A DNA stretch of 64,000 bases from Isoetes taiwanensis (taxonomy: Eukaryota > Streptophyta > Lycopodiopsida > Isoetales > Isoetaceae): NCBI GenBank assembly GCA_021234155.1, contig JAJEKV010000056.1, forward strand, positions 3,455,330-3,519,329, in the 5' to 3' direction. Below, one piece after another: positions 46,693 through 60,570 of this stretch; the first letter of the stretch is position 1; each line of letters starts with the position of its first letter. The notes beneath the pieces are model-generated. The model had not been told where the DNA came from. It was given only the letters and a program-made list of their open reading frames with translations, and searched no databases. The position numbers and the translations under genes are program-made.

Positions 46693-48379
46693 TTCTTGGG
46701 TTGTCTGGTGGTAAGCTACGGGGTGATGGCATGGTGAAAGCAATATTACAAGTTGAATTTTTTTTTACATTAATAGGTGATGGCATGGTGGGTGTGTGTA
46801 ATGTGAATGACACATGAAAGAGAAGTTTTGACTAGAAAAAATCTTCTAGGCGAATTTGCCTTAGGAAGTCTAAGCTAGGCAAGAAACTTGGGGTTACATG
46901 GGCATGTTTTCATGGCAAAGGGTATGGAAGGCTTGAGATGGAGATCATGGGTCATAATTATGCCAAGAACTCAAATGTAAACATCATACAAGAACTCTTC
47001 AAAAGTCTTCAAATCTTCAAAGTTGTCTTACTTGAATCACCTTCCTTAGCATGCACATGTGATCCTTCATGAATCTTCTCATCTTGGTCTTCAAGTCTCC
47101 ACTTCATGATGTGCAAAGATACATTGTCTTCATATAGATTGTGCTTGTGTGTTGTGTTCAAATCCAAGTCTAAGCATGAAGTAAATTACATTGTATCTTG
47201 CTCTTCTATGCCGCCATAGCATGGCGGCATCATAATCAAACAAAAAGAATAGGCTGGTCCCCGGCCTCTTGTCTTCTTAATGATAAAATAAATTCGATGG
47301 TACGCAATATGGAAGTATGTTTGGCGACAATGACATCTACAATGGATTGAAAAGGATGGTGATGGGCGATGTTGAGGATGAATTGTGAAATATGAACATG
47401 GATGGAAATTGCAAGTGAACACCGCATGACAAGAGTATGATAATTAGTAGAATATGAAATTGCTGGATGAGATGTGATAGCGACCTAATGGATTTGGTGG
47501 AAAGAATGATGAAGTTTGAAGTGTTTTATGTGAATCAAGGGCAATTCTTGTACAAATCAATGTGGAATGCCTTAGGGTGCACCTCCATGTGGCAAAGATA
47601 CATTAGCATAATGAAAGTGCTTGTTATGGTGGGGATGGCGTGACCATAGACATGAAAATAAATGGGTAGAAGTGTATGAATATAGGATGTATATTTGTAA
47701 ATCGAATGTTCTGCATGGAATTCGAACTTTAAGCAAAAAGTATTTGATTTGAACTTTGAATAAGTTGACACACACACAAATCTCACAGTTTTTTGGATTA
47801 ATAGTGAAACCTCAATTCAAGAAAACTTAATTTAAGCAACTACTTGAATTTAAAAGGTCTACCATCTACTAAAATATTCTGCATTGTTTTTGCTTTTCTT
47901 ACGTTTTCTCTCTTCTTCTTTTTTTTTTTTTGAAAGTTTTTGCAATCTCGACCAATCAAAGCAAACTAAATTAGCCTACCTATAATTTCTGAATGATCTT
48001 TAACTTCTACAAACTTGAGGCAGCATGTTGTTGCGGTACCTCTTCAAGTGTAAGATGTTAATAGGATTTAACAATTCTTTGCCATCAAGTACATCTCTCG
48101 TGACCAATAGAAATCTTTCCACCTTGCCAATTACTTAAAGGCCCTTCCCAAAAGATTCTCAAAACTTAGGCTGCTATGTCTTCTGCTTTGTTCCATTTAA
48201 TACCGACTCACACGATTTGGGAGTGCTGGAGCTTGTAAGCTGACTTTTTACGTCTTGCCTATCTTAGCCTTTTAATCATAAGCTGCATTTCGACTTCATA
48301 CATGTTCTTCCAATTTGCATCAATCTCACATCTTTCTTTTAGTGCATCATCCATTTCTAAGTTTGTTTGATATACCCAG
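46693..48379. other. Spacer
   Basis: No gene recognised. A T run sits at about 47919-47931. Overlapping minus ORFs at 47186-47427 and 47535-47786 are His/Tyr/Ser-rich without known motifs. Confidence 0.35.
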
Positions 48380-49330
48380 TCGGGTGGAGTTCAAGCTCAA
48401 TTAGCTCTGATTCTATAGACTAGGTAAGAGGTGTGTGTTTGGTAGAAACTTTAATAGTGATTCGTATGCCCATAATGCATCATGGGCTTGGTGCCAATCT
48501 TTAAATCTTGATGGTTTTCTTGATTGACTTGAATCTTGTTGGTTGGCTGCACTTAACCATTGCCTTGAGGGTAATATCTTTGAGAGCTTTTGGTGTGTTT
48601 GACTCTTAGAGTGGCTAGCAATAAAGGCAATAGTTTGACTCATGAATTGACTTCCCCTACGAGGAGATAATTTTGAAAGAGTTCAAATCGAGCACCGGAT
48701 GTTCTCATGAAAATCTTGATGTGGTGTAGCCATTTGCTTCTCCTAAAGAAAAGCTACTTCAGCCATTTGGTAAAATAATGCAACATACAAGTATAAATTG
48801 ATCTTGAGTTGAGGAGGGTGGATCTATTGGCCCTATGAAATCAAGTCCCCATGTTTGAAATGGCCTGGAGAAGTCATGGTGAGAGGGGCTGGTTGCAATG
48901 TTCCTTTGCAAAGATTTGGCATTTATCACAACATTTATAACATTATAGCAATCTTTAAAAAGAGTGGGCCAAAAATATCAGGACCTTAAGATCTTCTTGG
49001 TAGTTGTAACCGATTGCTTAAGTGTCACCACAAATGCTTTCGCAGCCAAGCCTCAATGATCATTTGGCTTCTTAGGGATCCACACACTGGTGACCTCCTT
49101 CACCCATCAACCTTGCACAATACTTCTCCAATCAATACGAACTTTTGCATTTCTCTTTAAATCTTCTTTCTGTGCTACTACTTAAGTCTTTTGGCAACTC
49201 GGCGACAAGATAATTCGATATCAAATTGCGGTCCAAGTCTTTTGCATGAAAAGCAAGCAAAGTTAATATACAATCAACATTATTTAAGTACTCTTGATCA
49301 TAGTGTTCAAAAAGCATAAGGCAAATAGGC
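48380..49330 (-). mobile_element. Ty3/gypsy integrase region remnant
   Basis: Read on the minus strand from right to left. 49220-49130 gives NYLVAELPKDLSSSTERRFK, the linker between RNase H and integrase. About 49010-48930 gives WPTLFKDCYN and the CDKCQ half of the HHCC zinc finger in a neighbouring frame. 48853-48827 gives GLDFIGPI, holding the first catalytic aspartate. About 48600-48560 gives YPQGNG. 48500-48470 gives DALWAY with TKHTPLT in the next frame. This order matches the plant gypsy integrase. Several frame changes and stops mean it is dead. Material to about 49680 on the same strand may be more of the polyprotein but is not recognisable. LTRs were not found. Confidence 0.8.
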
Positions 49331-49637
49331 TGATTTTCAATTCAAATTCACAACATTGTATGTGTTATAGCTTGAATTTTAAGCCATCTACATAACTGGC
49401 TGGTTTTTTGCACAAAAGAAGAGATAAAGGATTTTGCCTCATGTAGACTTGAGTTTGGTTGCTACTGACAAATGTCCACCATGTCCTTCTATTAGAAACA
49501 TTAATCATTCTTTTCTTCTCAAGCTTTGGGGTACTCTTGAGCTTTCTCGATGTGGACCACATCTTTGGCAAAAGAAATAACATGGTCTTCTTGAAGCAAT
49601 GCCACATCAATTGCCTCTCCGCTAGGTAAATCGGAAA

Positions 49638-49868
49638 TGGTTCAACAAACCTGTAAATGCAATCCGGCACACCTGTAACTGAAATCCGGCATCACGATGG
49701 CGCAATCAGAGCACAGCATGATCTACAATACGGCACTCGATGCAATCAAGCACACCGATTTGCAATCGACACGGCCCGATCTTTAGAGCGGGTCGTCTTT
49801 AGTTCTATTGAGGACCGCGAAAGTTAAAGTTGCTAATCCTAGTTGCTTCAACTTGTCTATTTCATACG
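49638..49868 (-). repeat. Inverted-pair repeat, copy 2
   Basis: Reverse-oriented partner of 46474-46692. Shared words on the minus strand include GACAAGTTGAAGCAA, GATTAGCAACTTT, GGTCCTCAATAGAACTAAAG and GTGCCGGATTGCAT. Confidence 0.75.
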
Positions 49869-52630
49869 TGAGAGTTGCCCTTATAGGTGAAATTTAGCCA
49901 TTGGCTATGTTGATGCTTTTTTTTTATCTTTTTCATTTTCAAACCCTAGTAGTTTCGAGTTAGCGGGAAAAAGTTTTGTCGCCAAAGTTTCGGCCAGAGG
50001 CAGGCGGATGAGCTTGCGTATGCCATTGTATCAGCCGGCAAACAGGTTTACTTTGTATTTCAATGGATGAAGACCTGATTTTTTGGATTAGCAGGTTATG
50101 GGTCTCACGTTGATCCATTTTGATCCACAACAGGTTGTATTTCATAGCGAAGTGGAGCTTTCATGAAACATTCTAGTCCAATAGTTTCCTTGGTTTTGTT
50201 ACGATTATATTTCATGCGTATTGCCTTTTGCGAGCCAAAGCAAACTCCGATCTTTGATAAGGCCGTTCCCTTTTAACTTTCTTTGCATATCTTTGGCTTA
50301 GCGGAGTCTCTAAGATCTGAAATGGCATCATTATCTTCTCTAGAAGGCTGCTGGAAAATTTCTATATGCAAGTCTATTGTACCTAATTTTTACAGTATGT
50401 AAAATCTTGATGCCAGTACCACATCCCGGTTGATACATGAGAGAGGGGCAACTATTGTTGCCTCATACATAATCAATGCTTACACTTGAGCAAAGTGAGG
50501 CAAATACATTTCATCCTTGGCATCGGTCTTTTTACTGCGGTGCCTCTTATCCAAGTATTTTATCTTGATGCCTTGTGATAGTAAAGGGGTTTCCTAAACA
50601 TCTAGCAAGCATTTTACGCTACATTCTACTTAGTGTAAATCTTCCTTTTGGAATCTAACTCCATTCACTTGACGAGAAATTCTCTTGGGTAAGATTTTTA
50701 TTATGTGGGCAATTTGTGTGTCATCTTGATGCAACATTATTTGCTACATGACAATATCATTACATAGGAGCTTTTTATTTTGTAGGAGCAAGCATATAAT
50801 TTTGCAAAATGTTAATGTAAACCTTCTTGGATCACGGCTTTGGTCATGAAGCCACGGTCGTTGGTCTCGAGGATGCTAAGCTAAGGGAGCCCGTTACGTG
50901 ATGTGATAGGGCAATCTTTTGATTCACAGTGCAAATCCTTCCAACATGCACAAGAATTTCCTAATCCTTGCATGTGCATGGAAGAGCAGCTCTCCATGAG
51001 GTGTTTCAAAATAAAACCCTAGGCATAACAACAGCAGAAAATAAACCTAGGCGTTGGCCGATCAGAGAAACCATCCGTAACATGAAGTACATCTTGAATT
51101 TATGCATCTCTTGTCTTCCTTAGTGTGAATTATTAAGACATACCATGATTTTCTATAGGTCGAGATGAACTCAAGGTTTCCATAAAGGTCGAGGTTAGAG
51201 TTGCCATGATTACTAAAAATATTTAAAACTTATAGCTACGAGTTAGCCTACATGAGCATCTATATATGCATGTTGCACTTACGCTTTACACTATATATGC
51301 ACATTAGGCTGCCATGCACTGCATGTGTTACTAAGTCTATTAACATGTTGTATGCTTGTATGAACCATTATTGCGGAGTTCTTGTTTTACAAGCTTATCC
51401 TTTTCACTCACGTGAAGATTGGGTTTTTATAAGTATTGACATATCTGTTACATTTTCTTATCTGAGCTGCCAAAGGAGCCTAGGAACTCTGAGGCATCTT
51501 GGAACTTCTCTCTTGGATATGTGTAAGTTAGTTTGATTCATGTTGCGAGATGGAACAATCGGGGTCATGACATCCTAGGAAGCAATCCATATCGATTAGG
51601 AGTGTTTAGATGTCTTTACTTTAACTATATATATGAGGGAGTAGGAATTCGGACATATTGATATTTGGATATGATTATAGTCTGGCACGTCCACCACGTA
51701 TATAATTGTTTTGATGTTTGCCCTATTTTTGGCTACACTTTTATGTTTGAGATCTCCCTTTTCCTTCTCTGTGTTCTCAATTCTCTTAATCATTGTTGCG
51801 GGGTGTCATGTGTTTTGCGGGGAGACGTACATTCCACAATGGTTTTAATTTGCGCTAAGTAATTAATATGATGGAATGGATATTTGTAACTCTATGATCG
51901 GGTAAACTGCGGAGTAGGCTTCTAAGCTTTTAAAGGTTTGCAGTTGATAATTTTTTCTGGATTAATTTAACAATTGGATATAACCATATTGGAATTCATT
52001 GAAGAAGGCAAGAACATTGCTTCTGATATTTGAAGGATGCAAAGGTGCAGCAGAGAGTTCGAGGTGATACAATGCATTAGTCCAGGAAGCTAGCTAACCC
52101 GGTGACGTGATCTAATAGAACACAGAGGTGTATTATTTGAGTTCGTTATATGTAACTATTGAAGAATCTATACATCTCTATGGCACATATGAAGCATATG
52201 TCAAAGAAGGTGCAAAGTCACAGACCTATATAGAAGACATAACTTTTGTCTGGGTGCTTGATGTTATATCGTGATAAGATAGTGATAAGATAGATGCGAT
52301 ACATGTCAAGATTCTATATGGACTCCACGAAAGTTCAAAATTCAATCATTTTATGTGCACTTATCTTAAAAATGCATTACAAGAACTTCTGTTATTGGAG
52401 AAAATTGTACGAAAAATTGCGAGTGCTTTTAGCTCCTAAATTACATCTTAAGCTATGAATGTCGATTCTCAAATGGCTCGCCAACCCACTATAATATATA
52501 TAAAAACCTTATAAAAATTTCGCCAACTTTTCTAAGCCTCTAAAAATTATTCATAAGTATTTTATACTATACCATGTACAAAAATTTCTTAGGGGCAACA
52601 CGACCATCGACTTCTATGGTCTTGTTCTTA
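49869..52630. other. Spacer
   Basis: No supported gene. ORFs at 51252-51536 and 51665-51862 are Cys/Leu/Tyr-rich with no motif. About 52490-52560 is AT-rich. Confidence 0.35.
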
Positions 52631-52654
52631 AGTCGTATTTATTAAAGTGGGACA
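52631..52654 (+). repeat. Fragment of the 62-kb dispersed repeat
   Basis: AAGTCGTATTTATTAAAGTG followed by GGAC matches the reverse complement of 62043-62067, next to the 108-bp repeat there. Confidence 0.5.
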
Positions 52655-52696
52655 AATCTCAGAATTTTGGGGTGCGAATTTTCATTGAATCGTTAT

Positions 52697-52960
52697 TAGA
52701 TCGGGAGGAAGGGGAGAAGTTGGGGAGAAGTTGAGAGAAGTAATGGAGAGGATAAGTTAGAAGAAGGGGGAGGGAGGAAGTTCGAAGGGGTGAGAAGAGG
52801 GCAAGGGAGATGAGGAGGAGGTGCAGGAGGTGAGTTCGAAATGGGGAGAAGAGGCAAGGGAGGTGAGAGGAGGGTGCAAGGGAGGTGAGTTCGGAAGGGG
52901 GTGAGAAGAGGGCAAAGCGAGAGTTGGGAAGAGATAGAAGGGGGAAGGGAGAGGAAAACT
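52697..52960 (+). repeat. Purine-rich GGGAGGA/GAGAAG tract
   Basis: About 260 bp almost free of pyrimidines on the plus strand, with repeated GAGAAG, GGGAGGTGAG and TTCGAAGGGG-type units. The minus ORF across it is a Leu/Ser/Pro artefact. Mirror-like purine tracts can form triplex DNA in general; nothing here shows it. Confidence 0.85.
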
Positions 52961-53479
52961 AAAATAAGCATGGGGAATATATCCTTTAGATATGGAATAT
53001 AATAATTAATTTATAATTAAATATAAAATAATTTAATTAATTTAATAAAAAAAATATAAACTTAGTGTTCTCGACTCTTTGAGTCGAGAATTGCTAAATC
53101 TTTCTCACGCAATTTGATTGCAATTCGTGAGACCACGGCCATATCCAGCTGCTGATAGGTGCGGGAGGCGACTCCCATAGATATACATACGGCAGGGATG
53201 GAGAAGAGAATCAATTGATGGTGCCGCAGCAAATCCAAAATAATGTACATAGCGGAATCGAAATTTGTCTTGTTGCGGCTGGCCCGGCGAGAATCGGCGG
53301 TCGGCCACTTCCGGGAACCCCAAAGCCCTTCTTCCCTCACTTTCCTTGGTAGCTGTTACACATCTCCATTTGGGATATCAGCGAGGGGATATCAATACAG
53401 GATAGCCGGTAGCTATTTTACATCCGCTGGACCCATTTGGGATATGCGATGAAGCATGTCGAACCGCCCTCTGAGCCAA
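52961..53479. other. Spacer with an unidentified minus reading frame
   Basis: The minus frame at 53062-53340 reads smoothly (IPAVCISMGVASRTYQQLDM, then AIKLREKDLAIL), but I cannot assign it. AT-rich sequence precedes it at 52980-53060. Confidence 0.3.
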
Positions 53480-53850
53480 AATCGAACAAAATTTAGTCAC
53501 CTTGCCATAGCCGCGGATGCCCTTTCGGTTTCTTACCGCCCTCAAGCGGAAGAGTCAGGAGACGACATAGCCGAATTACGTCGCTGGCCACGGACATTTC
53601 AAATCTATACATCTGTTTGGGTTTCAAATCCCACGAACATTTCTCTAGAATCACGCTCTCTTACGGAACCTCGAAAGTTACAGTTTCAAGACTCTAGGTA
53701 TGGCTACCTGGTCTGCTAGATGCCTCCACCGATGCTACCTATGCGGCTATATGGAAAAATTGGGCTACTCAAATGTTGAAATCGTTGTCAATGAAACCCG
53801 GTACGGCCTTCTAAGGCGATTCTTGGCTGGTGCTAATCCTGAGCCTTACG
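53480..53850 (+). pseudogene. GH17 glucan endo-1,3-beta-glucosidase fragment
   Basis: GH17 enzymes hydrolyse 1,3-beta-glucans such as callose. The plus strand gives ALSVSYRPQ (expected SVSYPPS.G.F), then SNPTNISLE followed by LTEPRKLQFQD (expected NP..ISL.YALF....VVQD), then LDASTDATYAA and, one frame over, YMEKLGYSNVEIVVNET (expected D...AA.E+.G..NVEIVVSETGWP). The catalytic nucleophile glutamate of the SETGWP motif is kept as NET, but the following GWP is lost (NETRYG). At least three frame changes occur within 370 bp. Only the central and late barrel is present; the start of the domain was not found upstream. It is a remnant or an error-laden exon. Confidence 0.65.
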
Positions 53851-56100
53851 GCTTTATAACGGAGATTAGTTACCAAAGTGTTTCAATTCCAATGACCTTC
53901 TTCTTCTTCTTCACGCTATCGACCCCCATTTTACCGTGAAATTAAACTTTTTGAAATCGATACTCTTGCGAGATTTCTTGTTGGCGTATTCAGAGATTGG
54001 TTGGACTATGGCGATAAGAAAAACGGCTGGAGATAGGGAGGCGGCAGGAATGGGATCTTTGTGTTTACGGCTATGGCTATGAATGTAATGAAATATTTGG
54101 AGATGGAGCACCATGCGGATTCTTTGCACCGCTAGGTCCCGATTCGTGAGAGATAGCAGAGATCCACAGAGATAACGGAGATAGCAGGCATTTTATAGGC
54201 GATTCAAGAAAGCGAATGTGATTCAAGAAAGCAGACCCTTGCATATTGCTTTGAAAAGGCGCCCAGCAAAGCATCTTCATCTTGGCATCTTGACTAGGTG
54301 GCATCTCAATCTTGAATAGCTTCTCCATCAAGCTTTCTTTGCTTTATGGTAGCATGTCCAAGCATGTCCGTGCGGAAAGGGATATGGCCTTGTTTGTACA
54401 GATACTATCTCATGTTATTTCGATCTTATATTTCGGATCTTTTCTATGGAGCTTGGGGCCTGTAAGAAGCGTCACTAAAAGTAGGTGCAATATTTGGAAA
54501 CAAACGGTAATCTCCATAGTGGAAGCTCAAAGGTTTTAGAGTCCCAAGGTATGTACCAAATTTTTTTAAGAATGGGCCAGACCCAAAAATATGTACCAAA
54601 GTTCAAAATTCAAGCAGGCGGAAAAAAGGCGGGGAGTAAAAGTAGGGTACAATAAATGTCACAGTTATTAGGACATTCTAGCATGATATTATAGGGGGCT
54701 AGGTTAATATACATTCTAACTGATATTATGAAATTTCTAGGTTAATAGTGCGTAAGGAAAATCAATATGAAAAAAAAATAAAATGGGTACTTAGCTATGT
54801 CATCTTAAAAGGCGAAGTCTGGGAAAAGCAGAGTTAAAAAAAATACATTAAAAATACGTTTCTAGGCATATATTTCTTATTCTAAGGTAAAAATTTAACT
54901 TTTAAAGATCATAATATACTTAAGTACTAATGTGTGCTAATTAAAGGTGTGCTAGTATATGAGGTCTTTGCGCCGCGGAGGGTTTCCCTCAAGTGACTGA
55001 GTGAAGTGAGAGCAAAGGAATTTCATCAAGTGATCCTAAAATATTATTCTAGTTAGAAAGGGCGAGTCCTATCACGTTATTCCATCACGTCAACATTGCT
55101 TTGAGCATATACAATATTTTATTCAACTCAATGTCTCAACCTCAACCATTTAAGGTGTTGAAAGAGGAAATGACAAACAAAGCTTTGACTTAAATATGCA
55201 CATTGGAGTTAACATCGTTGGGTTCAAATCATTTACTGACATCAATTTGCCAGCTTCTATTTTGCAATAGCTACCTACATGTTAGCCAATAAAACCATCT
55301 GTTTCTTTAGATAATAATCCTCTGCCGTGCATTACATAACGGAACAATAGCCATATCACTACTTATATAGAACACAAGTAAGTTTTATTACATGCATAAG
55401 GGTTTTGTTAATCTTGACCGCACTAGAAACACAATGGATATTGCAAGGAGCAATTGGATAAATGTTCCCTAGCCTATTTCAAACATGGTTCTAGAAATAA
55501 TGTATTACATTATGAAAATAATGTAAAATAACCAATGGGTAAATGGTTACGGGAATAGTATGGGGGTTAAATAACCATTAGTAAAATGGATATACTTTTA
55601 AATACCATTAAGTAAAGTGTAAGCACCCTAATATAAATTTGAGCACCTTAGGTGGCTTAGCCACTTGGGATTGAATCTTGACCAGTTTGCTAATTTAGAA
55701 CTTCGGCGAATCCACACCTTGTTGTTGCCACGGTACCATGCTAGCAAGGAGTTGAAGCGGTGGCGGTGCGGGGGAAAAACACGGTTCCGGAAACACATGG
55801 GCGATTAGTTTTGGTGCTCGGAAGTGATCCGATTGGATCCTTTGGGGATTGCTAAAACCCGGCTACGATTGGCAGGAAAGCCTCCATGGTATCAAAGACT
55901 CAAATATCAAGCATGCCAAGGCTCTCTTTTAATCAAGTTTGACTTTCAACCTCACATTAGTAATTACATAAAAAGCGAGTTGGGTCTAAAAGATTGGGTA
56001 AAGAATTAGCAACCGCATCAACCTTTGTTTATTTCAAGAGGGCAAATATAAAAGAATGAAGGTGAGAAATGGAAAAAAGCAGAGTGATTCTACTAGTTTG
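53851..56100. other. Spacer
   Basis: No gene recognised. Two related words, ACATTCTAGCATGATATTAT and ACATTCTAACTGATATTATG, each followed by CTAGGTTAATA, repeat at 54671-54745. Confidence 0.35.
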
Positions 56101-59100
56101 GTTGTGCATCCTTTAGCTATTTTTTCAATTCGGCTACGATTAAAGAGTAAATAATATTAACAATGATTAACTTTGGCGATACTCCCGGCATGGAGTTTGG
56201 TAAATTCTTTCCATGCAATTTAAAGATCGACAAACAATTTCCATTACTAACCTTCAAAATGCCCTTTAGCAGTGCCAATATCAAGATATCAACAAATCGA
56301 CCATCGACTACTTGTTCCCTACTGTCGCCTTTTCGGTTTGAGCACAATCAGCACAATTTCAAGGACCCATCATGGGAAAGATAATTTTACATCTCTACTT
56401 TACGGATTTTAGCAAAAGATTAAATCTACAATCCATAAAATTAAAGGCCTTGCTCTTAGAGAAAGAAACAAAGCTGGCCAAGCTTTCTATGACACAAACT
56501 TTAAACGAAGGGGATGACTTCAAGAACAAAAAATAATCGCCAAAGACTAAAGCTTAAGCCTACATAAAGACAAAAAGACCAAACAAATCACCACGGATTG
56601 AGGCGAGAATCCATTTCCGATGGCACGTAGAACTTCTTGCTCAATCCATGGCCTTGACTTATACTCTAGCTTCATTGGTTAAAGCCTGACATGGCCGATC
56701 ACGCGAAAATTCGCGCCATTGCTTCATACTCTGGGAAAGCTCCAAGAGTAGCTATGGCGATGAGCGAGCAAAAAACGAGGAGGATGAGCGGGCAAAAACT
56801 TGAGAAAAGCAGGGGCATACAAAATAAACAAGGTGCGCCATATGCGCTGCGAAGGAGATAGAATTTGGATGAGCCACTTCACCGAGCACCAGCCGATTTT
56901 TAGCGATCACCGGTATATACTGAGCATATGCAAGCATACCACATACACTTGTGTCTTGACATACCCCATACCCACGGCGAGGGTTTGCCCACGGCGACCA
57001 GCCAAAATGAGACCAACATCTCTTGTTGTAGGTTCTCAATTGCTCCGGTTGACTAGAGGAAATGGATTTAGACTTGAGCTTGGCGAGTGGTTTGGTGGAT
57101 CATTTGCGTCTTCACTTGAAATGCTTAGAGATTTACATAATTCCTTATACCTGACCGATCAAGGCCACTACCATTTGAAAAAAGAAGTGAGAGTCTGACA
57201 TGGGTTATGGCCATGCGAGTCAAAGGCAGAAGCATTCCTAAAGTGCACATTGATTTCTTGTTTCATTACACCATTTGTATTTAAAGGAAATTCTTTTTGC
57301 TTGTTAAACGGCATTAGAATCATTAGTAACTATTGTCATAGAAGCGTGGAGTCTTGAAGACAGGATATATTGGCGATCTCAGAACAGGTATATAAACCAC
57401 GGATGAACATTTGTGTGGGACATGGAAAACCAATAGACAACTTTTTCTCTCAATTTCGGGAAAAGAAAAGGACACAAAGTAAAGAGAAAACTACGTTCTT
57501 AATTCATCTAATCTTTAAGACTTGTATGAGTCATGCTATTTCATAAAACAAAGACGGAGGAGACATAGAGATGGCCGGATTACAAAGAAATATATGGATT
57601 TATCTTTTTACATTTACGAGGAGCTTATCCACGTCCATCAAATAACATGAAACTCCAACCTCCTTTTTCTTCCTAGCTCGACCCGCCCAGTAGTTTGTTC
57701 TTCCGTTGGTCATTCTTGAAATACTTAATTCCACGGTGGTTGCAATCTGCAGCCCAACAAAATTTGTGTGAGACCTTGGGTTCTACAAGCGTCTTTCTTG
57801 GATATTTCATTGTACCTAGCTTGTATGGAATTTGTAGAGGTTACTTAGTCTCGTGATCTGCTTTCGGCTAACGAAATTTTCTATTGATACAAGGTCATAC
57901 AAAAATGCATTATGTGACTTCATAAAAAGTCCTAAAAAGTAAATAATATCTGACATAACCCTTGTCCTTGTGATCCTCAAATTATCTCTCTAAGACTCAT
58001 CCACTTTCCGAGCTTGTTTGTCGAGTAAAATGGAGTGGCCAGAGCTATGCACTCAACTCTTTCGGTAATCCAAGTCGATAATGATATAAAGTAACGCATA
58101 CATCTGAATCTGATAATCTAACTTCATTTAAACAAGCTTTTATCGCTTTTCCCTTCCCCTCTTGGAGTTTAGAAAGCACGGCAAAATTTGAGACCTAAAG
58201 CTTCCCACCTCTGGTGCTTTTGGCTCTCAAGCTCATTTGGTTTATCCTTCATTTTGTTTCCCAAAGTTTTCCTTGATGCTAACTCCATTCTTGTAGTTTC
58301 AATAGGACCCGGGACATATTGAACCTGACACCTGAGGATGACCATTTTTGATGTTACATGATGTGCCAACATTAAAAAAGAAATAAACGGATGATACCTC
58401 CTACTGCTGTAGCACAACTGCTTTGGGTGATTGTCTAAGCCCTTCTTTCTGCATAATTCTTTGCTATTTCGTAGTAGTCAAAATCATCAAAATTGATGTT
58501 TGAAAGCGTAAGTTTTAAATATACCGGTATTTGGCACCTTGTTCACATTTGGCACATATATTAGCATAACCTTAGTACATTTGGAGCTTTCTTGCATATA
58601 CTAATGAGGCTGATACCTCTTGCATTATCTCTACTATTTGTAACAGGGCTTATGGTCATTGTTTTTCCAATTATAATGCTGTCTACATTTATCTGCTACC
58701 AAAATTCCATGTTCTTATTAAAATCTACTCACATCATAGCATAACAAACAAATACCAAGGATGAGAAATTAGAGCTCAGGCTTACAATGCACATTTTTAG
58801 TAGCAATGCCAAAAAGGACTTTAGCTCACATGCATATATTATGGAAAAATCAAAGTTATTTATAGCGTGCATAGAGTCTGCGATTAACGCTAAAGCAAAA
58901 CTTAATAAAAATATACGCCATCCAAGCAATGATAAATCTTTAAATAGAATCAAGACATGATGGCCCATATCCAAGGAAGATAAAGAAGTTAGAGTCACAC
59001 AAAACAAAATCTTTGGTGTAATAGCTAAGTTGAGATGCAAACTAAGACACCTCATATTTGCATTATAAATTCCGGGAGGCTATAATCCAATCACGATAAT

Positions 59101-60479
59101 TTGTACTATGTAGACAGACTTGTAGCTTTTCGACATGGCATGTACTTAGGAAGTGTGAAAATAATTGTCTTCATTAGCATGTCCCGAGTTCAAAGTGGAC
59201 ACCTTGGGTTCCCTCTTTGGGCTATCAATGGGCAAGATTCGGTTTTGAATGTTAAATTAAAACCATGGAGACGAGACAAAGAGTTGTAAATGTGATGAAA
59301 ATTGTTGTACATCACTATTTTTGCAGCATTTCGTGATCCCCAAGAACTTAGGGAAAGCAATGGTGTGTTTTATACTTGAGTTTATGTCTAAAGAAAGTGG
59401 TTCGCAAAGTGGATGGGCAACAAGGAAAACAAAAATGGAGGGCGGAGGAAGATGAGAACTCCTAGAGATAGCGAGAATCTGTTGTTGAAAACACAAACAA
59501 GGGCAAGAAGAAGATACGACTCCAGTAATTCCTGCTCTTATTTTCTAACTTCCACTTTAATATCTTACGCACCGCGAGTTGTAGGAATTTGAACTTAGGA
59601 AAAAAGAAAGCAAATGCAATTCGGGAACTCTACAAGTACTTCACTTCAAGCATATTTGAGTTAAATGCTGTTGCACTTTACTTATTCGAGGAGTAAATCT
59701 TGCCTCAAATCTAGACTTCAAATTTCCTGATGGCGAAAGACAAAACAGTTAACCTCAAAAGCATTTTTTACTAGCAATCATGATTATGATTTTATGGCAT
59801 TGAGTATAACATATAAAAGTTAAACTAAAATTCATGCTCATATTCGGGAAGCGGTAAAATAGGTGATCAATAATCGGCAAAACATTGGTTTAGGTTAAAT
59901 GGCGGCATAGGAAGAAATCTCTATTGTTATTCACGCATCATAACTTGACGAGCAGTCCGTACTTAAGTGAGACACATTGATAGAATTACAATTGATAGAA
60001 TGCAAGCACAAAATTCCCCACCATGAACTTCGGTGCTCTCCATATGCAAGGCGTATTCTCCATATCGTCAACATTTTTCCCACGTCAACATGTCTTCGCG
60101 GGCCGGTGTGAATATGCTATTAATAAGAAGAAGGAACAAGCGGCACCAGACCTAGGCGATGTACCGTATAGGAACAACACACTGTCTCGGATGCGCGTTG
60201 TTTATGAGCATCTTCATATAGGCGATACCAATTCTTGAAGCCATACTAATCGATTACGCAATATGATGTAGAATGAAGTTACCTTGATTACTGACATAGG
60301 ATTAGCAAAACCGCCGAGCATAACCATCAAGAGATTCATCCAAGAGAGCACAGGCGGCTTGGATTCAGCGACTCTTGATTCGATTGAAGCCCTACTCATG
60401 CATCCTAACCTTAGTTAGCGGTATGCAATATTACTTCGTATGAGGATGACCTAACTATTCATTCTACAGTTTTATGATT
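56101..60479. other. Long spacer
   Basis: No supported gene. Open frames at 56800-57198 (containing VGSQLLRLTRGNGFRLELGE), 58169-58417 on minus, 58729-59055 on minus and 60023-60238 have no recognisable family and no convincing splice context. Confidence 0.3.
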
Positions 60480-60570
60480 TTGGCATATTACAGGTATATT
60501 GGCATATACCATAGATAATATAAAAGCTCTACATAAACAGTTGCCCCTAAAGGGGCAACCCAAAAAATCT
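60480..60570 (-). repeat. Hairpin repeat, copy 3
   Basis: Hairpin at 60540-60561 with arms GTTGCCCCT and AGGGGCAAC, then a CC and an A run. Read on the minus strand it matches the left copy at 4111-4205, including the following GTTTATGT. A GGCATATTACAGGTATATT block at 60481-60510 corresponds to the 4161-4204 palindrome. Confidence 0.6.

Noticed and set aside
46474-49868. LTR pair for the gypsy remnant
   Set aside because: The two flanking repeats are in inverted, not direct, orientation, so they cannot be its LTRs.
52696-52971. Leu/Ser/Pro-rich minus ORF
   Set aside because: Translation of the purine-rich tract.
56800-57198. 132-codon ORF
   Set aside because: Starts in spacer, no recognisable domain and no splice support; noted only as open sequence.
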